From: Skeletonema tropicum
Lineage: Eukaryota > Bacillariophyta > Thalassiosirophyceae > Thalassiosirales > Thalassiosiraceae
Length of the DNA: 64,000 nt
Direction: 5' to 3'
Assembly (NCBI GenBank): GCA_037178625.1
Contig: CM074130.1
Span: 2,914,001-2,978,000, forward strand
The notes beneath the pieces were generated by a model. It searched no databases, was not told where the DNA came from, and saw only the letters and a program-made list of their open reading frames with translations. This document shows, in pieces, positions 40,940 to 51,470 of the stretch. A program made the position numbers and the translations under genes. Positions within the stretch are counted from its first letter, which is position 1. Each line of letters begins with the position of its first letter.

Positions 40940-43313
40940 TTAAGTACTGTCGTTCTCCTTTTCGGCTAGTCGTTTGAGTGATCCTTCAATGGCCTTTTCA
41001 TACATGTCAAGAGTTGATGATCTCTCAAGGAAGGCTTGAAGGATTCTATCCCTAGCATCCTCTAAACTCTGTCTTTCCTTCTTCACTTCATTTAGCGCAT
41101 TCTCCAGTCCTTCAGAGTCCTTGCGCCGAAAAGAATATTCCACATTTTCTCTCCAATTTGGACATTGTCTTTCAATTGCAACCCTTTTTGCATCGTCTTT
41201 TGCAATTTCTTCTGTAATGCTGTGTAGCGGCTATTTCTCCAGATTGACTTAATTGACTCTGTAACAAACTGTCGTTGTACTCTTCATCATGACAGCTCAC
41301 TGGCCCCGGTTTCTTCTTTGGGGATAAGTCGAATAGTTCAACAAGTGCATCAATTCCCTCCTCTTCTACGTGTGCTTGAGATGCCTCTTCCTGTTCGTTT
41401 TGATCACATTTGTAGTTGCTTTCGTCCAAGCAGTGGTGCTATTTCCTTGCTTGTCTTTGAAACGTGAAGTGGCTTCGTTATAATTGCGCCATTGAACCTA
41501 TAAATTGATGAGTAGCATGAATAGACTCATCATTCCAAAATGATAGTGAATCGTGGGGATCTGCTTGGCTGCTCTCATCTGCAGATGATGCGTCACCGGT
41601 GCAAGATTGGTTATCCTCCTTGGCTGATAAAGCATCATCTGAACCATCCTCATCTCCTTCTGTGCCACCAAACATTTGCGTCAATGTTGGCTGGGGCTCA
41701 CTCTTTGATTTTGATGACCGTTTCCCAAACACACGAGTTTGAATCTTCTTCACCTCTTTACGATCTTTTCTTGCCGTCGCGAACGCTTGTGCCATTTCTT
41801 CGGTAACTTGAGCATCGGCAAGAAAGTGCTGGCGTTTATCTGCCTTTGCCCCAGTTTTGGAAAATTTCTTCTGTAACGTACCACGATGTCGTTTCAGTTC
41901 ACGAGCACATTCGTGTCGTTGGCTCTCTGTCAAGGCGATATTCCTTTCGATTTTGAGCAATCTATTTTTCAATGTCTGTTCCACACGAGCACCAGATCCT
42001 GATAATGAGAGAGTAGGTAGCTGTTGTGGAAAAGCAGCAGAGCCATCTTTTGCTTGGCACTTACAACTAGCACATGCAGTACATAGCTTGATTCTGGAAC
42101 GCTTCTTCGTGCCACCAGCCGATTCAGCGCTGTTGGTCTCTGATTTGCTCTTTGTTGCAGCTGATTTTTGTCGCGGTGCTTTCTTTTTCTTGGCAGCAGT
42201 TTTTGTTTTCTTTGGAGCAACAATGCCCTCATCGTCAGATGAGTCTACGGAAATTGGATCTGTTTCTGGTCGTTTGCGTTTCTTCGATTGTATTTTGGGC
42301 TTGGTTGGTACCTTCTCCTCCACATCAACATTAACTGAGTTGGTCCTAGATACCAATGGAAGATCTGCTACGTCATTTTCATCGTCATCATCCAATATTT
42401 CAATCGTTTCTGTTGCATTATATCTGGGGGGGCGCTGCTTCTTCTCAGGTTTTGCAACTTCGACCATGTCATAAAGCTTCTGTGTAGCTTTGTTGTCGTT
42501 ACATATATTCTTATTCTTCTTGACATGATGCTCTTTAGATTTTCGAGTTGAGATGGGAGCAGGATCAAGAGTAGCTGCTACTGGAGATGAATTGTTTGTC
42601 GGTATATTCTTCCATTTCTTACTGTGTTCCTCTTCAGATTTTCGAGTCGAGGTGGGAGCAGGATCAAGAGTAGCAGAAGCACAAGGAGGTGATTTGTTTG
42701 TGTTTGTCTGATTGCTAAAATTTTGCGACGTCAACTCAGCAGCTGCAGCGTTTGATGGAGGATGCTGAGCTATATTGACTGATTTCTGTGCATTATCGAT
42801 TGGTTCACCGCATCCAACATTATTTTCACTCATTCTATTATGAAAGTCACCGGCGACACTTGCTGAGACTGACCTACTTCTACTGTCCTCCTTTTGAAGC
42901 AGGTTATCGTCGGCCGCAGAGGCACTAGAAATTTCTTCGGCTGAGCCTATTATTGTGTCATCCTTTACAGATTCGTTAGTCGCTCTCTTATCCGTCTCTG
43001 ATTGCTTAGGTATATTTTCAACGGCATGTGCAGTTGCTTCCAGCGATTTTGCCGTGTTTACAACTCTTTGCGATGGAGAATTCAACAACGTTGACGCTTC
43101 ATTCTCAACTTCTTCGTCTTCTTCAATGATAGGAGAACATGAGAATGAAGGGATCGGAGGCTTTGATTTTTTGGCAGAGTGATCACGTCGTTTGCGTCGG
43201 GTATTTCTAGATGATAATTTACCGGTACGAACCCGTTTGCTGCTAGAATTGCTAGAATCATTCGATTTCGATGCAACGGCAACGACATTTTTGAGCGACG
43301 ACGTTTCCACCAT
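40940..43313 (-). CDS. nuclear protein with putative PIP box, unknown function
   Basis: About 790 residues. The first 450 are disordered with many basic nuclear-localisation-like runs (KSKKRKRPE, KKTKTAAKKKKAPRQ), acidic SUMO-interaction-like stretches (IEILDDDDE) and a twice-repeated segment (ATLDPAPxSTRKS). A Cys cluster follows (CTACASCKC), then a helical region and QPTLTQMF, a fair match to a PCNA-interacting (PIP) box. After frame steps near 41500 (+1), 41410 and 41225 (+1) the chain continues into ITEEIAKDDAKRVAIERQC and a coiled coil ending at 40940. The architecture suggests a replication or repair adaptor; an E2F-like site lies 212 bp upstream of the ATG. No family is recognised. Confidence 0.6.
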
Positions 43314-43722
43314 GAGATGCTTGGTTTCTAGATTGCAGACAACACAAAGTGATCTATCTAGATCATGAGTAGCAGCCCACGTTAGTACTTAGAAGAACGA
43401 AGTGTTATTGACTGTGAGAGTTTGGGCTACAATAATGCGTAGGTGTCAATCATTCATCGGCTATTATGATGCCATCCTCATCATGATCGTTTCATTTGCA
43501 AAAACAGTTTTTTTAGTGTGGACCTGGCGCGCCAAAAAATTGCCCATGGGATCTGGCTTGCTATCGGAGACACAATGCGAATACGGAGCCCAGCTGTACC
43601 ATAGTTTGGTTGAGCTCTGTGCTGGGTAGGCCAAACTATTTACTGTTGCAGAGTGAAGGGTAGATCACCGCTGACGACAAAGTAATGACGTGTGATTGTT
43701 TGGTTATATACTCCTATCTCTG
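43314..43722. other. intergenic between nuclear protein and ankyrin protein
   Basis: 409 bp that serve as the upstream region of the minus-strand nuclear protein gene. Apart from the E2F-like site nothing is recognised. Confidence 0.4.
43525..43539 (-). promoter_or_regulatory. E2F/DP-like site
   Basis: On the minus strand the sequence is TTTTTTGGCGCGCCA, a perfect TTTGGCGC core inside a palindromic GGCGCGCC, 212 bp upstream of the ATG of the PIP-box protein. E2F/DP sites of this form drive S-phase genes in plants, animals and algae. Function here is inferred from the match and position only. Confidence 0.5.
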
Positions 43723-45276
43723 TTATCTGGCTGGACCAGCTTCTAAAGCGTTGTGGAAACGAAGCAACGCAACGACATCGTGTTTTTCACCATATCGTTG
43801 TATTGCCCACCACAAGGCTGTACCGCCATTCCCGCTTCGGCCAGTACGCGAAGATACGTCGCACCCTGCTGAAATAAGTAGCTCAATACCTACAAGGTTT
43901 CCCGCTCTTGCAGCTTCGTGGAGCGGACGCCAACCGCCTGCGTCTGAGGCATCGATCCAAGCAGGCATTTCAGAAATGTAGTAAGCAAGTAAATCATTCT
44001 GGCCTCTGCTCGCTGCAAATCTCAAGTCGGAGGCTTTGAAACCGTCTGATTCGACTTGCTCTGCCGCCTCTAACGCTTTTCTGACTTCGATTTGTATCCT
44101 CTCGTGAAGAGCTGCGGGTCTGTTTTGTTCTCGAACGATCGCCTCAGCAGCTTCTTCCTCTGCCTTTCTCTTTGCAGCAGCAACAGCAGCTTCCTCTGCT
44201 TTCTTTCTAGCTGCAGTGGCAGCTTCCTCTTCAGCCTTCTTTCTAGCTGCAGCAGCAGCTTCTTCCTCTGCCTTTCTCTTCGCAGCAGCCTCCCTCCGTA
44301 ATCTGTTGTCTTCGGCCTCCTTCTTCAGCTTGGCTTCTTCTTGGGCTTTTTGCAATCGACCTTCCTCGGCCTTGATCAATTCTGAGAAAGCTGCCCACGC
44401 ATTCTGATTTTGCTCCAAGTCAGCTGTGTCCGCACCACAAAAAGAAATATCCTGGACAGCCACCTGTTCCCTGCCAGCCCAATATTCAGTTCTTGCTGCA
44501 ACCTGTGCCCTTTCAAGGGAAGTCGCGTATTTCTCGTAATCTGAATAAAGGCTCTGCAAGTTTTGGAGAAGGAATGATTGACGCTCGTCTGACCCTTTAC
44601 CCGAACTTTCGAAAAACTTTGTCAATTGGTTCCGATTATTCGCCATACCTTCAAGTGCTTTTTGAAGACTCTGCATTGAGGATGTAGATGGAATGCACTC
44701 AGTATTTTCATTCTCTTCAACTTCTACTTCATCAGGAATATCGGCTTCTTCCGCTGCCTTTCTCTTTGCAATATCAGCTTCCTCTTCTGCTCTCTTTCTG
44801 GCTTCAGCAGCAGCTTTTCTCTTTGCAAGCTTTCTTGCCTCGGCAGCTTCTTCCTCTGCCTTTCTCTTTGCGGCGGCGGCAGCAGCAGCTTCTTCCTCTG
44901 CAAGGTTTCTAGCTGCCGTAGCAGCTTCTCCCTCTGCCTTTTTCTGCGCAGCAGCAGCTTCCTTTTCGGCTTTCTGTCTAGCTGCAGCGGCAGCTTCTTC
45001 CTCTGCCTTTCTCTTTGCGGCAGCAGCAGCAGCTTCTTCCTCTGCAAGCTTTCTGGCTGCAGCGGCAGCTTCTTCCTCCGCCTTTTTCTGTCTAGCTGCA
45101 GCGGCAGCTTCTTCCTCCACCTTTTTCTTCGTAGCAGCAGCAGCAGCAGCTTCCTCTTCAGCCTTCTGTCTAGCTGCAGCAGCAGCTTCTTTCTCTGCCT
45201 TTCTCTTCGCAGCAGCTTCCCTCCGTAATCTTTTGTTTTCCGCGTCCTTCAGAAGTTTGGACTTCTTCTTCGGCAT
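43723..45276 (-). CDS. Ala/Glu/Lys-repeat coiled-coil protein with C-terminal ankyrin repeats
   Basis: 517 residues, intact. Residues about 1-190 and 315-395 are near-perfect repeats of a 13-15-residue unit (AKRKAEEEAAAAARQ), giving long charged helices. Between them is a helical region (SLQKALEGMANNRNQLTKFF). The last 110 residues hold about three ankyrin repeats: DLRFAASRGQNDLLAYYISE, GGWRPLHEAARAGNLVGIEL, TALWWAIQRYGEKHDVVALL. This pairing (charged rod plus ankyrin head) recurs in diatom proteins of unknown role. Because the repeats are codon-biased, the opposite strand is also open for 280 codons, which I do not call. The ATG at 45276 overlaps the end of the USE1 frame by 28 bp. Confidence 0.72.
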   Translation of the reverse strand: MPKKKSKLLKDAENKRLRREAAAKRKAEKEAAAAARQKAEEEAAAAAATKKKVEEEAAAAARQKKAEEEAAAAARKLAEEEAAAAAAKRKAEEEAAAAARQKAEKEAAAAQKKAEGEAATAARNLAEEEAAAAAAAKRKAEEEAAEARKLAKRKAAAEARKRAEEEADIAKRKAAEEADIPDEVEVEENENTECIPSTSSMQSLQKALEGMANNRNQLTKFFESSGKGSDERQSFLLQNLQSLYSDYEKYATSLERAQVAARTEYWAGREQVAVQDISFCGADTADLEQNQNAWAAFSELIKAEEGRLQKAQEEAKLKKEAEDNRLRREAAAKRKAEEEAAAAARKKAEEEAATAARKKAEEAAVAAAKRKAEEEAAEAIVREQNRPAALHERIQIEVRKALEAAEQVESDGFKASDLRFAASRGQNDLLAYYISEMPAWIDASDAGGWRPLHEAARAGNLVGIELLISAGCDVSSRTGRSGNGGTALWWAIQRYGEKHDVVALLRFHNALEAGPAR

Positions 45277-46748
45277 GGGTCGATTGCTTCTACCGTTCGT
45301 GCATTGGCCATATTCTCTTCAATACGGCGCCGCTTACGCTCTGCTAGGAATTGCTGTGCTTTCGCATCTGGTTCGTTATTATAGTCTCTATCACGGCACT
45401 GCTGCGTTCCATCGGGAAGTATGTCACACTCTTGATGTTGGTTGCTCTGTTGTTGACGTTTTTGTTGTTTGTTCTGTTGACGTTGTTGTTCACGTTGTTG
45501 TTGGCGTTGTTGTTGACGTTGTTGATGTCGTCTAAACTTCTCTTGTGCCGTCTTGTATTGTTCCTTGGAATCAAAATGAGAAGAAGATTTGCCATGCAAC
45601 AACGTATCAAGCCTATTCTTCCATTTCTCGGCAACAAATCTCTTCCAATTCTTCCAACCAACGAAACGAACATTGCCCATCATTCTCTTGGGGACCGTCC
45701 TCATAATCATAAAACACAATATCCACATTCCTACAACGGTAAATATCACGCTCCAAGTTGCTAGTTTCTTCTTCCATCCCTTATTCTTCGTTAGTCGCTG
45801 TTCGACTTTCTTTGTGGTGGAGGAGACATTGTCAAGATTGGCTTGTGCAATATCTTCCATACCCTCTAAATCTTTGGTTTGTGTTTGAAGTGTTGCGTTC
45901 ATTAGCTAAAGTTGAGGACTTGAGTCTTTCAGCCATTGAAGAGAGCTCTTCTTCGAGCAGTTCCTGCTGCTGCTTTTGGAATTCTACTGGATCGATATCC
46001 TCGTTTACGATGTTGCTTGCTAGAAGTAGGGAATTCTTTCCGTGTGGTTGGATGTGACTTTTTATCAGTGAGTAATGATGATTCATCCCTACGATTTCGA
46101 TCTCCCTCATCATCAAAATTATCTTCATCTACATCATCATCCTCATCACTAAAGTCATCCAGCGGCTCATCCTGGGTTACTACCGGCTCTAGTGGTGCGA
46201 AAAATATGTTTGCAATTACATTCTCTTTCATTTGTTGCTCCTGCTCTGGATGCCGACTTAGCCACTCATGAAACTTGCCACAAATATCTTCCGTCTCCTC
46301 ACGCATATTTTGTGCGAGACGATGAGCATTTTCATAAAAGATTGGCTGTTGCTTGTCGCCGTTGTCAGGCTATTGTTGTATCAGTCATTGATTCAGGTTG
46401 CGAAGGAAAAGTTTGTTCTATCCGTGCCTGCCCAGAGAAAGCCAGATTTATCTGCCCCTTCATTAGCCTGTGATGCTTCATTGATGATCGATAGGATGAT
46501 CCATTGTTTGAATTTGAATATTGCTCTTTCATAGTTTGCAGCAAACGAAGTTGATCTACCACCTGAAGCAGCCACTCTTGCTGGTCATTTGTTTGTCTGC
46601 CTTTGTATGGAGGAATTGGAATGGGCAACTGGAATGTACTCCACAACTCATTGATTTCCTCTATATCTTGATTGTTCTGAGAGACCACACGGTCTCGCTT
46701 TGATGCTTCTTCCTCCATCCTTATGGCCCGATGATCTAGATACTTCAT
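45249..46748 (-). CDS. USE1: USE1-type ER SNARE with long C-terminal extension
   Basis: About 499 residues with three +1 breaks (near 46370, 46048 and 45895). The N-terminal half is helical and acidic. The SNARE-like segment reads KQQQELLEEELSSMAERLKS, then NATLQTQTKDLEGMEDIAQA and NLDNVSSTTKKVEQRLTKN, followed by a membrane helix (WSVIFTVVGMWILCFMIM). Order and motifs match USE1/p31, the Qc-like SNARE for retrograde Golgi-to-ER traffic. Unlike USE1 elsewhere, where the chain ends just after the helix, about 150 residues follow, including a Gln/Arg-rich tract (QQRQQQRQQQREQQRQQ). These would lie in the ER lumen if the protein is tail-anchored, or the extension is an artefact of a missed stop or junction. 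Confidence 0.78.
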
Positions 46749-47106
46749 TCATTCAATCATTGTAGCGAGCGGAAGAAGTAATTTCTGTAGTGGTCCAATT
46801 ATCAATTACCCTTCAATTACCTACCTAAATTATGATGTTACAGGGAGTTATTACAGTGTTATATAGGTACATTCAAGAGATAAGCAAAACGTGATCTTTG
46901 TCCTATTCCAATGCCCAATGCTGCCCCAAGGCACGGGCAATGACCGTTTTGCACGTCCGTTCTCGCCCCATGCAACGCCGTGGCCGTGCCGTTTGTGCCG
47001 TCAATTTCGCGGAACCAACAAAAGCGGACACACTCTCCACACAAATGCGACGTCGAGGCCAGCGGCAGTGAAAGAGCCCATAAAACACACTGATAAAACG
47101 TTCGAA
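46749..47106. promoter_or_regulatory. divergent promoter interval
   Basis: 358 bp between USE1 and the PPM1G-like phosphatase. The phosphatase frame is open upstream to 46891 without an ATG that beats 47107. Confidence 0.4.
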
Positions 47107-49152
47107 ATGGGCACCTATCTCTCCACACCAGTGCTCGACAAGCACACAGAAAAGGGCGATGACCTCAATTCCTCCACGCCCTGCCGATGGTCAGTGGTAG
47201 ATATGCAGGGGTGGAGAAAAAGCATGGAGGATGCTCACGTGGCAAGGACGGATGTACCCCTCCTCCCTCGTCCTCCTCGTGTTGTCGTAGCGAAGGTGGT
47301 GGAAATGACAATGACTTGGCGGACATCAGGAGGTAGTAGTAAAGCACAGGTATTTGCCGTCTTTGATGGTCATGGTGGAGCGGAGGTGGCACGATTTTGT
47401 CAAATGAATCTCGTGCCATGTGCTGACTGCACAGGATGCCTGGAAAAATATGAGCATTGCTCCTGCTAATAATGCTGCGGGGACAAACTGTGATGGCGTT
47501 GAGGCAGCCAGGCAAGAAATTGATCAGAATAATCTCGAGGCAAAGCTAGTGGGGCAAGCACTGATAGATGCATTCCACGCGTTGGATAGGCTGATTGATG
47601 ATCCCACCTATCGAGGTGAAATTGATAGATGGAGAACGGAGCGACCTCCACCGTACGTTTCTGGGGAACAAGAGGAGGAGAAGGAGGAACCAGCAGAAGA
47701 ACCGACAACAGAAAATGGGGATGTCAAATTACAGCCTGTGGAGGATGGGGAGGATGTACAACAACGGCGTCATACTGCCATGGATCCAAGTGAAATTTCG
47801 GATTCGATTGTGAAATTACAAGAAATCCTCGCCAATGATGAGGATGAGGATGATGAGACATCCAATGAGCTTTGTGACTCTGATAACGACAACCTTGAAA
47901 ATAAGGAGGCAGATGGTATTGTGAATGATGACAGCGATGAGGAGGATGAAAAGGTGGAAGTAAGCAATGCGAATGAAAATGACGATGGCGAAATAGTCCA
48001 CACTTCAGATGGTGAAGGAGAAGAAGAGGGAACAGTTACATTGTCATCTGCGGATGCGGTTACACTCTTCCAGAAATTGCTTCATATGAATGTAACTGAT
48101 GACGATGACAGCGATGAAGATGATGAAGAAGGAGAAAGTGACAGTGCTATGAATACAGCACTTGCCAGTGGGGAGCCGGACTCAGAAGAGGTTGTAATCC
48201 CTACGAAGGAACAACTGTTGAATCCCCCTACTGGAATTGTTGCACCATCTGCATCTGTACCGACGAAAATTCAGAATGGAAGAAAGGTGCGTCAGTACTT
48301 ATTTTTTGTGTTCCGTCTTATGTCCACCATCATGGAACCGACTTAGATTTTTTCTAACATTCCTCCTTCACAATTTTGTCATATTTTTTAGGTCTGTAAC
48401 CTTCCTGACCACCCAGTACACGCAGGATGCACATCTATCGTGGCTGTCATTGTGGGGCGTACACTTGTTGTAGCCAATGCTGGAGATTCTCGTGGAGTTA
48501 TTTGCAGGAAAGGCGGGCTTGCGGAGCCACTCAGTTTCGATCATAAACCGCTGCAGGTAAGCATTCCCTCTGCTTTGTGTATGAATTAGAATGTCGGACA
48601 TTTCTAACAATTTCCCGCTTCATTTGTTTGTTTCAACTTTAGAGACGTGAAATGACTCGAATTACCAATGCCGGTGGTTTTGTGAATCAATTTGGACGAG
48701 TGAATGGGAATCTCAACTTATCACGGTCCATTGGTGATCTGAAGTACAAGCAAGTTCCAGGCATTCCACCAGCGGAACAAATGATTACTGCAGAGCCTGA
48801 TATTTTGAGGTGAGACACTGTTTACAATGACCTAAAACCAACCCTTTTCATATCTGCTGGAGTTTTTTTTTCTTACACTCATCTCGTTTTCCAATTCAGC
48901 ACAACTATCGGGGAAGGAGACGAATTCATTATCTTGGGATGTGATGGTATCTGGGACTGCCTTACAAACGAAGAATGTGTCAAGTATGTTTATGATCGTA
49001 TCGATTCAAAGCGCCCTCATGAAATTGGTATAGAGATGTTGGATGAAATCGTGAGCGCCGATCCGCGTGCATCGCAGGGAATTGGGGGGGACAACATGAC
49101 AATCATGATTATTGATCTGTTACCTAACTCACGGTCGTACAGCGTGAGGTAG
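47107..49152 (+). CDS. PPM1G: PP2C-family protein phosphatase, PPM1G-like
   Basis: Four exons after the ATG at 47107: to 48286, 48392-48556, 48643-48809, 48900-49152. Introns are 105, 86 and 90 nt, all GT-AG and phase-consistent. The N-terminus [12 protein letters not shown] matches PPM1G (MGAYLSQP) and carries a myristoylation-type Gly2. PP2C motifs are [58 protein letters not shown], and the last metal-site GGDNMT. As in PPM1G, a long acidic insert (residues about 190-370, runs such as [16 protein letters not shown]) splits the catalytic domain. PPM1G is a nuclear Mn/Mg phosphatase acting on splicing factors and histones. One +1 break near 47414. These conserved splice sites are good reference points for the intron style of the genome. 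Confidence 0.92.
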
Positions 49153-49334
49153 TAACACATACAGCAATAATGTCAGATCAAGTTTATTTGTTTGTAACAG
49201 TACGACTGAACTTTCTTTCAATGAGACAAGCGCACACGCTGAGTGCTACGACTTAACTTCTTTCTCAGTATTGAATCATCTCTACTACAAAGTGTAACTC
49301 ACTCAAATGAGCAACTAAAGCCCTCTCGTCCATC

Positions 49335-50945
49335 TTACTTCTTAGGTGCGTTCGTTGTGAAAACAATTGACTTCGGCACGCTGAACGATCTAAATCCATC
49401 CATTCCACTGTGCGAGCCAAAGCCACTTTGCTTATGACCAATCCAGGGGCATGCAGGTTGTGCTTCTAAGATAGAATAGCAATTGATACCTACTTGTCCA
49501 GAACGAATTTTACGAGCCACGCGGCTACCTTTAGTCAAGTCTTCTGTATACACATAAGATGCTAGGCCATAGTCAGAAGAGTTGGCCATTTTAATAGCTG
49601 CTTCTTCCGATCCATCGAACGTAGACATCGCCACAACAGGTCCGAATGTCTCTAGATTTTGGATTGTCATGTCAGGCTTGAGAGAGCTTAAAACTGTCAC
49701 AGGATAAAAGTTGCCTTGCCCATCATCTGGGCATTCACTCTGATACAACACTTTGGCACCTCCGTTGATAGCTGCTTCAACCTGCTTGCTGACATTGTCT
49801 CGTTGGACCTTGCTTGCAAGTGGACCCATTGTTGTATCTACATCTGTTGGGTTTCCTACTTTACACTTCTTAGCAACGTCAATAACTTTCTGTTCAAACT
49901 CATCTTGGATCGACTCGTCAACATAAACCCGTTCCACAGCACAACACACCTGCCCACAGTTGAAGAGGCTATTTGCAACAGCATCATTCGCAGCTACGTC
50001 AAGGTCGGCATCTTTGAATACGACCATGGGATCTTTTCCTCTGTGATAGGTAGACAAGATACACTCATTAGTGACATCGCAATAAGTGTTGATAGAGAAG
50101 GCGCAAAGTATATCTTCTTACCCCAGCTCAAGTACAAGACGTTTCAGTTTCTTGGAACAGACATTCATAATTTTTTTACCAGTGGCAGTAGATCCTGTCA
50201 TCGCAACCATGTGAATGTCGTCACTTGAGATCAATTGCTCTCCAGTCTTTCCATCTCCTTGCACGACCTGTAACACTCCCTCTGGTAGAGATGACGCCTA
50301 ATGCCCGGCAGAATAGTGCTCCAGGAAAGCGGAGTAACCTCTGAGGGCTTGACAATTACTGTATTGCCTGCCGCTAGAGCTGGAATGGCAAGGAAAGGAA
50401 TTTCTCCGGCAGGGAACTAAGCATTCGGTGATTTTGAATGAGATGATATTTGTCAGAACAGAAACAAACAAGTGATTTGTTGTGTAGCGTGGAGCTGATG
50501 CTTGCATACTTACATTCCAGGGCGAGATGACTACAACAACTCCAAGGGGATCTCTGACAACAACACTTTCTGCCTTGCCCTCTTCACCGCCGCCCAGATG
50601 AACATCCTCATTTGCTTCCTTCACCATATCCAACCAGGCACCTTTCAGCCCTATCGCGTTGGATACCTCCAACTTTGCTTCGGCCGAGATTTTCCCCATC
50701 TCTTTTGTTATAACAGATGCCAACTCATCGGCAATTGGTTCTACGGCGATTAAGCCTTTGCGGATTGCTTCGATCCTCTCAGATAAAGTCTTGTCGCTCC
50801 AGCTTGGTTGTGATGCGTTTGCTACAGAGACGATGGTTTCGATTTCTTCCGGAGATGTCACAGAAACAGCAGGCTCGATCAATTGACCAGTCGCTGGGTT
50901 GATATTTTGGATTACTCCGTTCTCTACTACGACACCTTGCACCAT
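49335..50945 (-). CDS. aldehyde dehydrogenase (NAD(P)-dependent, ALDH family)
   Basis: Three exons: 50514-50945, 50122-50416, 49335-50040; introns 50417-50513 (97 nt) and 50041-50121 (81 nt). The product has about 477 residues. Catalytic features: PWNFPAG with the transition-state Asn, VKPSEVTPLS, MTGSTATGKK at the cofactor site, LELGGKDPMVV with the general-base Glu, and GQVCCAVERVYV with the nucleophilic Cys. A frame step of -1 lies near 50313, between STILPGI and ASSLPEGVLQ. The subfamily could be succinate-semialdehyde or betaine-aldehyde dehydrogenase-like; specificity is not clear. No targeting peptide is obvious, so it is probably cytosolic. Confidence 0.9.
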
Positions 50946-51470
50946 GTTGCTGTCGATACGATTTATTTAAGATGACTGAGGAGGAAGACGTCTACGCAAC
51001 TTACTAACCGCTGCCACTTCGAAGAAAGAATGCATGCAACATGCAACTAAACATGCAACACCAACAACAACATAACAACAGCATCAACCTGCTGAAAAGA
51101 TATTTTGCGGCTTGCGGGGCGAGAAAGATTCTTGATTTTTTTTACACACGGTTTTTGTTGGGGGGCTCTCTCTAGAGAGGGTTCTTGCTTGCACGAAGAT
51201 ATCGTGCTAACTTAGAGATCATCTCCTTATCTATCCTTCTGTCTGATAAATAAGTAATAGAGAGTTCAGAATTAAAAGATCAGAGCTATTATTATACTCA
51301 TCTTCATCTATTAAATTATTATGTACATTCACATATCACTTGACTTGCTTTTAACTTCTTCAGCATAGAAGCCTATCCAAATCAGTGGCTGAATACAGCA
51401 TTACAGCAGAAATCTGTTTTCAAGAAAATGGACAACAGAAGAGAGTTAGGGATGAGTGCGTCGTTTCTGT
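50946..51470. other. intergenic, ALDH promoter and NST 3' end
   Basis: 525 bp. It includes a short inverted CTCTCTCTAGAGAGGG near 51167-51182. If the candidate 20-nt intron in the transporter is real, the transporter coding sequence runs about 65 bp further into this interval. Confidence 0.4.

Noticed and set aside
44693..45535. 280-codon Ala/Ser-rich frame antisense to the ankyrin protein
   Set aside because: It is the mirror of the Ala/Glu/Lys repeat; the sense strand has ankyrin homology, the antisense none.
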